Below, piece by piece: positions 60,980 through 64,000 of a stretch of 64,000 nt of DNA. Source of the DNA: Streptomyces sp. NBC_01445 (lineage in GTDB: Bacteria; Actinomycetota; Actinomycetes; Streptomycetales; Streptomycetaceae); contig NZ_CP109485.1 in assembly GCF_035918235.1 (NCBI RefSeq), positions 9,517,001-9,581,000 of the forward strand, given 5' to 3'. The notes beneath the pieces were generated by a model. That model made no database searches. It was given only the letters and a program-made list of their open reading frames with translations, and was not told the origin of the DNA. The stretch's first letter is position 1, and every line of letters starts with the position of its first letter. The position numbers and the translations under genes were made by a program.

Positions 60980-61284
60980 ACAGCGAGCGTGCGGCCCGCG
61001 ACGCCTCAACACACGTACGACTTAGGACGGGACTCCTGCGCCCTGTGAGGCCTCACGTGCCACGTGAGGCGACACCGGCCACGCCAGACCGCTCGCGCCC
61101 CAAGAGGCGCGGCCGGACAGGCGCCGTAGACAGATGGCGTCGCAGACCGTGTGGCCGACTGGTCGCGAGCAGCCGTCCCCGTTGGAACCAAACGCAACCG
61201 AGACGGGTCGGCGCACTGGGAGGATCAGTCGGACCAGTCGGCGTCGTCATGATGCTGTGCAGGAAACGAAACGGGGAGATCGTG
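60980..61284. other. Promoter region with GTGAGG palindromes
   Basis: About 305 bp between divergent DUF6083 and lipoprotein genes. It contains a cluster of alternating GTGAGG/CCTCAC half-sites at 61045-61070, listed separately. No other gene-like feature is seen. Confidence 0.5.
61045..61070. promoter_or_regulatory. Nested GTGAGG palindromes
   Basis: GTGAGGCCTCAC (61045-61056) is a perfect 12-bp palindrome; GCCTCACGTG-C-CACGTGAGGC (61050-61070) a perfect 21-bp one sharing its right half. Three half-sites result, at 61045, 61051 and 61064. A repressor site is likely. Confidence 0.6.
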
Positions 61285-62016
61285 ATGTTCCGAAGCAGGT
61301 GGGTGTGCCTGACCGTAGTGGCGGGCGTGGGCTTGTTGGCCGGCTGTGGTGAGGAGAAGCCTCCGCCGCCCGTCAAGTTCGGGGCCGCCGAGCCTGCCGG
61401 AGACAAGCTCGGTCTCCAGCCGGAGAAAGGCGCTGCGGTCGCGCTCTCGCAATGGCCGGACGCCTGCAAGCTGGTGACCGGCTCGGAGCTCCGTGCGTTT
61501 CTGCCCCAGGTGAAGAGCGTCGACCACAAGCCGGTCAAGGTGACCATCCTCAACTTCAATCCCCTGGCCGATGCCGACCCCAGCACCACGGGCGACGTGC
61601 CGCGCGGCGGCTGCGAGTTCGAGTTCAACCTCCCGGGGAACGGCGGTGATGACGTGACGAACAGCAACTTCACCGTCACCGTGACGGCTCTTGCGGATCC
61701 CGCCCTCGTCGGGGACAAGTACCGCGAGGACAAAGGGGAGGACGGCTCCGAGAAGGGTTTCAAAGATCTGGCCGGCTCCTGGGGCGCCCAGGACTGCTAC
61801 TCCGTCGACGGTGTGCTCGGGGCCGAAGTGACGTGCATGCAGGGGCCGTACGAGTTCGAACTGCGGGGTTCGAGCTCCGCCGAGGGCCTAGTGCCGCAGC
61901 CCGGCCCGGATGCGAAGGCCTCCGAGAACCTCGCGGCTGCGGCGAAGCGGGAACGGCTCTGGACGGACAAGGTGCTGTCGCAGGTCGCCCGTACCGTCGG
62001 CGCCCGCATGGCGTGA
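61285..62016 (+). CDS. Predicted lipoprotein of unknown function
   Basis: A 243-residue exported lipoprotein. The signal RSRWVCLTVVAGVGLLAGC has a perfect lipobox LLAGC. The mature part contains four further Cys (PDACKL, GGCEFEF, QDCYSV and VTCMQG), probably two disulfides, and resembles DUF3558-like ligand-binding lipoproteins by its Cys spacing. It lies 69 bp upstream of a Ser/Thr kinase gene whose outer domain may be a partner. GGGGAG precedes the ATG. Confidence 0.78.
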   Translation: MFRSRWVCLTVVAGVGLLAGCGEEKPPPPVKFGAAEPAGDKLGLQPEKGAAVALSQWPDACKLVTGSELRAFLPQVKSVDHKPVKVTILNFNPLADADPSTTGDVPRGGCEFEFNLPGNGGDDVTNSNFTVTVTALADPALVGDKYREDKGEDGSEKGFKDLAGSWGAQDCYSVDGVLGAEVTCMQGPYEFELRGSSSAEGLVPQPGPDAKASENLAAAAKRERLWTDKVLSQVARTVGARMA

Positions 62017-62050
62017 TCCAATTCGCCATACGGCGTCAGCACAAGGCACT

Positions 62051-62088
62051 TTGACACAACGTCATATGTCATAGGGTGTGCTGCCGTG
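62051..62088 (+). promoter_or_regulatory. Leaderless kinase promoter
   Basis: -35 TTGACA at 62051-62056 and -10 TAGGGT at 62072-62077 (15-bp spacer), 8 bp before the GTG at 62086, so leaderless. A TGACA/TGTCA inverted pair (62052-62056 and 62067-62071) spans the promoter. Confidence 0.6.
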
Positions 62089-63787
62089 ACCAACGGCATC
62101 GACGACATACTGGCCCCACTCGACCCCGTCGATCCGCGCGAGACAGCCGGTTACCGGCTTCTCGCGCGGCTCGGTGAGGGCGGCATGGGCACCGTGTACC
62201 TCTCGCAACACGCGGGGCGGGCAACCCGTGGCGTTCAAGGTGATCCGCCGTGAGTACGGCCAGGACCCGGACTTCCGGCGCCGCTTCGAGCAGGAGGTGC
62301 GGGCCGCCCGCCGGGTGCAGGGCTACCACCTCGTACCGGTCGTCGACCACGACACCGCGGGCGCACTTCCCTGGATCGCCTCGGTCTTCGTGCCCGGTCT
62401 TTCGCTCGCCGACGCGCTGGCCACGTACGGGCCATTGCCCCTGCCTGCCGTCTTCCAGCTGGTGGGTTGCACGGCCCGGGCCCTCGGCTCCATTCATGCG
62501 GCGGACGTCGTCCACCGCGACCTGAAGCCCGGCAACATCCTGCTCGGTTCGACCGGTCCCTACGTCATCGACTTCGGCATCGCACAAGCGGCCGACGCCA
62601 CCCAGCTCACCCGCAGCGGCGGAGTCATCGGCACGCCGCAGTACATGTCGCCCGAACACGCTCTGGGTGAACCCGTCACCGCGGCCACCGATCTCTTCTC
62701 GCTCGGCCTCATCGCGGCGGTCGCGGCGACGGGACAGCACCCGTACGGCGACGGCGGCGCGACCGCCCTCGGCGTACGCATCGCCAACACCGAGCGCACA
62801 CCTCCGGACTTGAGCAACTACCCGGCGCCGTTGCGGACGTTGCTGGAACGGTGCCTCACCGCCGATCCGGCTACCCGCATCACGACGGACGAACTCGCCG
62901 AGCTGTGCGAGCGGGAGGCCGTGCGGCCACTGCGCGCGTTCGGCGGCTGGCTGCCGGCGCCGCTCATGGAACGGATCGCACGCAGGGAGGCGGCTGCCGC
63001 GCGGCCCCCGACGCCCACGCCGACACCTACGGCCACGCCCACCCAGCCGGACGGCGCGGCGCACCTGGCCGGCCAGCCCACCGTGTCCGCCCCGCCGCCC
63101 CCGTCCGGCCCGGCTCATGCGCCGTGGTCGACGAACACGCCCTCACCCACGCCCGCCAAGCGCACCCGCACCCCGCTGCTGGCCGCCGCCGGCGTGGTCG
63201 CCGTGGCCCTTGCTGTGATCGTCACGTGGGCCATCGCGAGGCCCGACGGCGGTACGGATGGTGCAAACGGCACCGGGGCGGACGGAAAGCACACCGGCAC
63301 CCCAACCGCCACCTCGTCACCGTCAACCTCGTCTCCCTCGCCGCAGGACGCGTACACACTCGTCTTCAAGGACAAGCCCCTCACCCTCCGGGCACCGGCC
63401 TACAACACCGGCACACACGTGGACCTGGACGCGCCGAAACTCTTCCCCGACGGAGAGATCGGCCAGGACGACGGCATGGAACTCACCTACCAGGACTGGG
63501 GCGACTCCGACCTGCGCTTCCTCACCCCCATGGGCCGGAGCACCGGCACGACGCCCGAGGCATGCAGGACGGGCGTGGACACCGACGCGCTCCCGGCCGC
63601 GATCTCCGCCGACGACCTGGACGCCGGGAAGACCCTGACCAAGGGCATGGTGTTGTGCACCGTCACCAGCGACGACAACGTGGCGATGCTACGTGTCACC
63701 GACGTCGTACCCGACACCAAGCAGGGTCTGTCCAGCGACATGCCTGACTATGTCACCACGCTGACCCTCTGGAAGAGCAACAAGTAG
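62086..63787 (+). pseudogene. Hanks-type Ser/Thr protein kinase, frameshifted
   Basis: The frame from GTG 62086 gives YRLLARLGEGGMGTVYLSQ (Gly-rich loop), then is shifted. The main frame resumes with GGQPVAFKVIRREYGQD (catalytic Lys), HRDLKPGNILL (catalytic loop), VIDFGIAQAAD (DFG) and SPEHALGEPVTAATDLFSLG. A single membrane helix (LLAAAGVVAVALAVIVTWAI) follows a Pro-rich linker, then an outer domain of about 140 residues. One extra base between 62206 and 62216 (CAACAC or the GGGG run) explains the break. Joined length would be about 567 residues. A read error cannot be excluded. Confidence 0.8.
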
Positions 63788-63831
63788 GACCTGCTGAAGA
63801 CCGCGCCGACGGCACACGCGTGGCCCGGGGC

Positions 63832-64000
63832 TCAGCGGGAGTCTGAGGCCAGGCGTTCGAGGAGGTCGGGGAGCGCGGCGAAGGAGTCGAGCACGTGGTC
63901 CGGTGTGCCGTCGGCCGAACGGTGCGTCTCAGGAAGGTATTTGCCGGTCTTGACGAGTGCGCCGGTGATGCCGCTGCGCTGGGCCGCGAGCACGTCGGAC
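63832..64000 (-). CDS. HAD-superfamily hydrolase, partial
   Basis: The window ends inside a minus-strand gene. The visible C-terminal 55 residues read SDVLAAQRSGITGALVKTGK, YLPETHRSADGTPDHVLDSF, and end LLERLASDSR at a TGA (63832-63834). This matches the last part of HAD-IIA-type phosphatases (motif IV GDxxxSDVLAAQxxGI, then PDHVLDSFADLP). The catalytic N-terminal part lies outside the window. Confidence 0.75.
   Translation of the reverse strand, partial: SDVLAAQRSGITGALVKTGKYLPETHRSADGTPDHVLDSFAALPDLLERLASDSR

Noticed and set aside
1..64000. Whole-window search for tRNA, rRNA, CRISPR arrays, replication origins or a complete biosynthetic gene cluster
   Set aside because: No cloverleaf-forming segment with conserved arms, no rRNA-like stretch, no regular spacer array, no DnaA-box cluster and no PKS/NRPS core gene were seen by eye. 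A covariance-model scan was not possible.

Overview
High-GC DNA from a streptomycete or close relative. Supporting signs are the heavy G/C third-position bias, many GTG starts, leaderless promoters, a Streptomyces-type chitinase promoter, a mycothiol-dependent-enzyme family gene, lipoprotein and Tat signal peptides, and dense one-component regulators. No rRNA, tRNA, CRISPR array or intact transposase was seen. The mix of regulator-plus-enzyme pairs, exporters, secreted enzymes and decayed genes resembles an accessory chromosome arm rather than the core.

Layout. 0-7.3 kb: HAD and MBL-fold hydrolases; a gene graveyard at 1.65-2.5 kb (IS200/IS605-like end, Trypco2 remnant, broken DUF4913, zinc-ribbon remnant); flavin reductase; an ArsR/VOC pair with a visible operator; a MarR/MFS pair; a secreted RTX-repeat protein; an orphan WD40 fragment. 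7.3-19.3 kb: epimerase and LysR; DGPF protein with ECF sigma factor; DUF899; TrmB/LuxR-like regulator divergent from a 1,409-residue secreted subtilase with a C-terminal propeller; MFS/TetR with a 63-bp in-frame tandem duplication. 19.3-24.4 kb: AraC/DJ-1 regulator divergent from two tandem isochorismatase-type hydrolases, one cytosolic and one a predicted lipoprotein, followed by a Tat-exported protein of unknown family. 24.6-31.5 kb: deacetylase/P450 pair, a TetR/DUF4345 deletion scar, GH18 chitinase, and a VOC-AraC-VOC unit with a shared upstream motif.

31.6-44.8 kb: SAM methyltransferase, HAD phosphatase, nitronate monooxygenase, SDR, DUF1062, LysR, frameshifted crotonase, mycothiol-dependent isomerase-like protein, flavoprotein disulfide reductase, MFS, LysR divergent from aldo/keto reductase and SRPBCC. 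44.8-50.5 kb: RibD-like reductase and a stress-flavoured group (PP2C phosphatase, phosphoribosyltransferase-alpha/beta hydrolase fusion, TerD, MFS-universal-stress fusion, MarR). 51.2-58.5 kb: PEBP protein, then a propionyl-CoA carboxylase/B12-mutase operon (mutase large subunit, pccB, epsilon, B12 subunit, biotin-carboxylase alpha chain with a frameshift) divergent from a TetR gene with a palindromic operator. 58.5-64 kb: Tat-exported lipase-like hydrolase, small secreted proteins, DUF6083, lipoprotein, frameshifted Ser/Thr kinase, and the end of a HAD gene.

The best candidates for an undescribed unit are the dual-compartment isochorismatase cluster (20.4-23.3 kb), the Ter-like stress group (45.5-50.5 kb) and the carboxylase/mutase cassette (51.9-58.5 kb). 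Frameshifts interrupt at least four otherwise well-conserved genes, so read accuracy should be confirmed before calling them pseudogenes.
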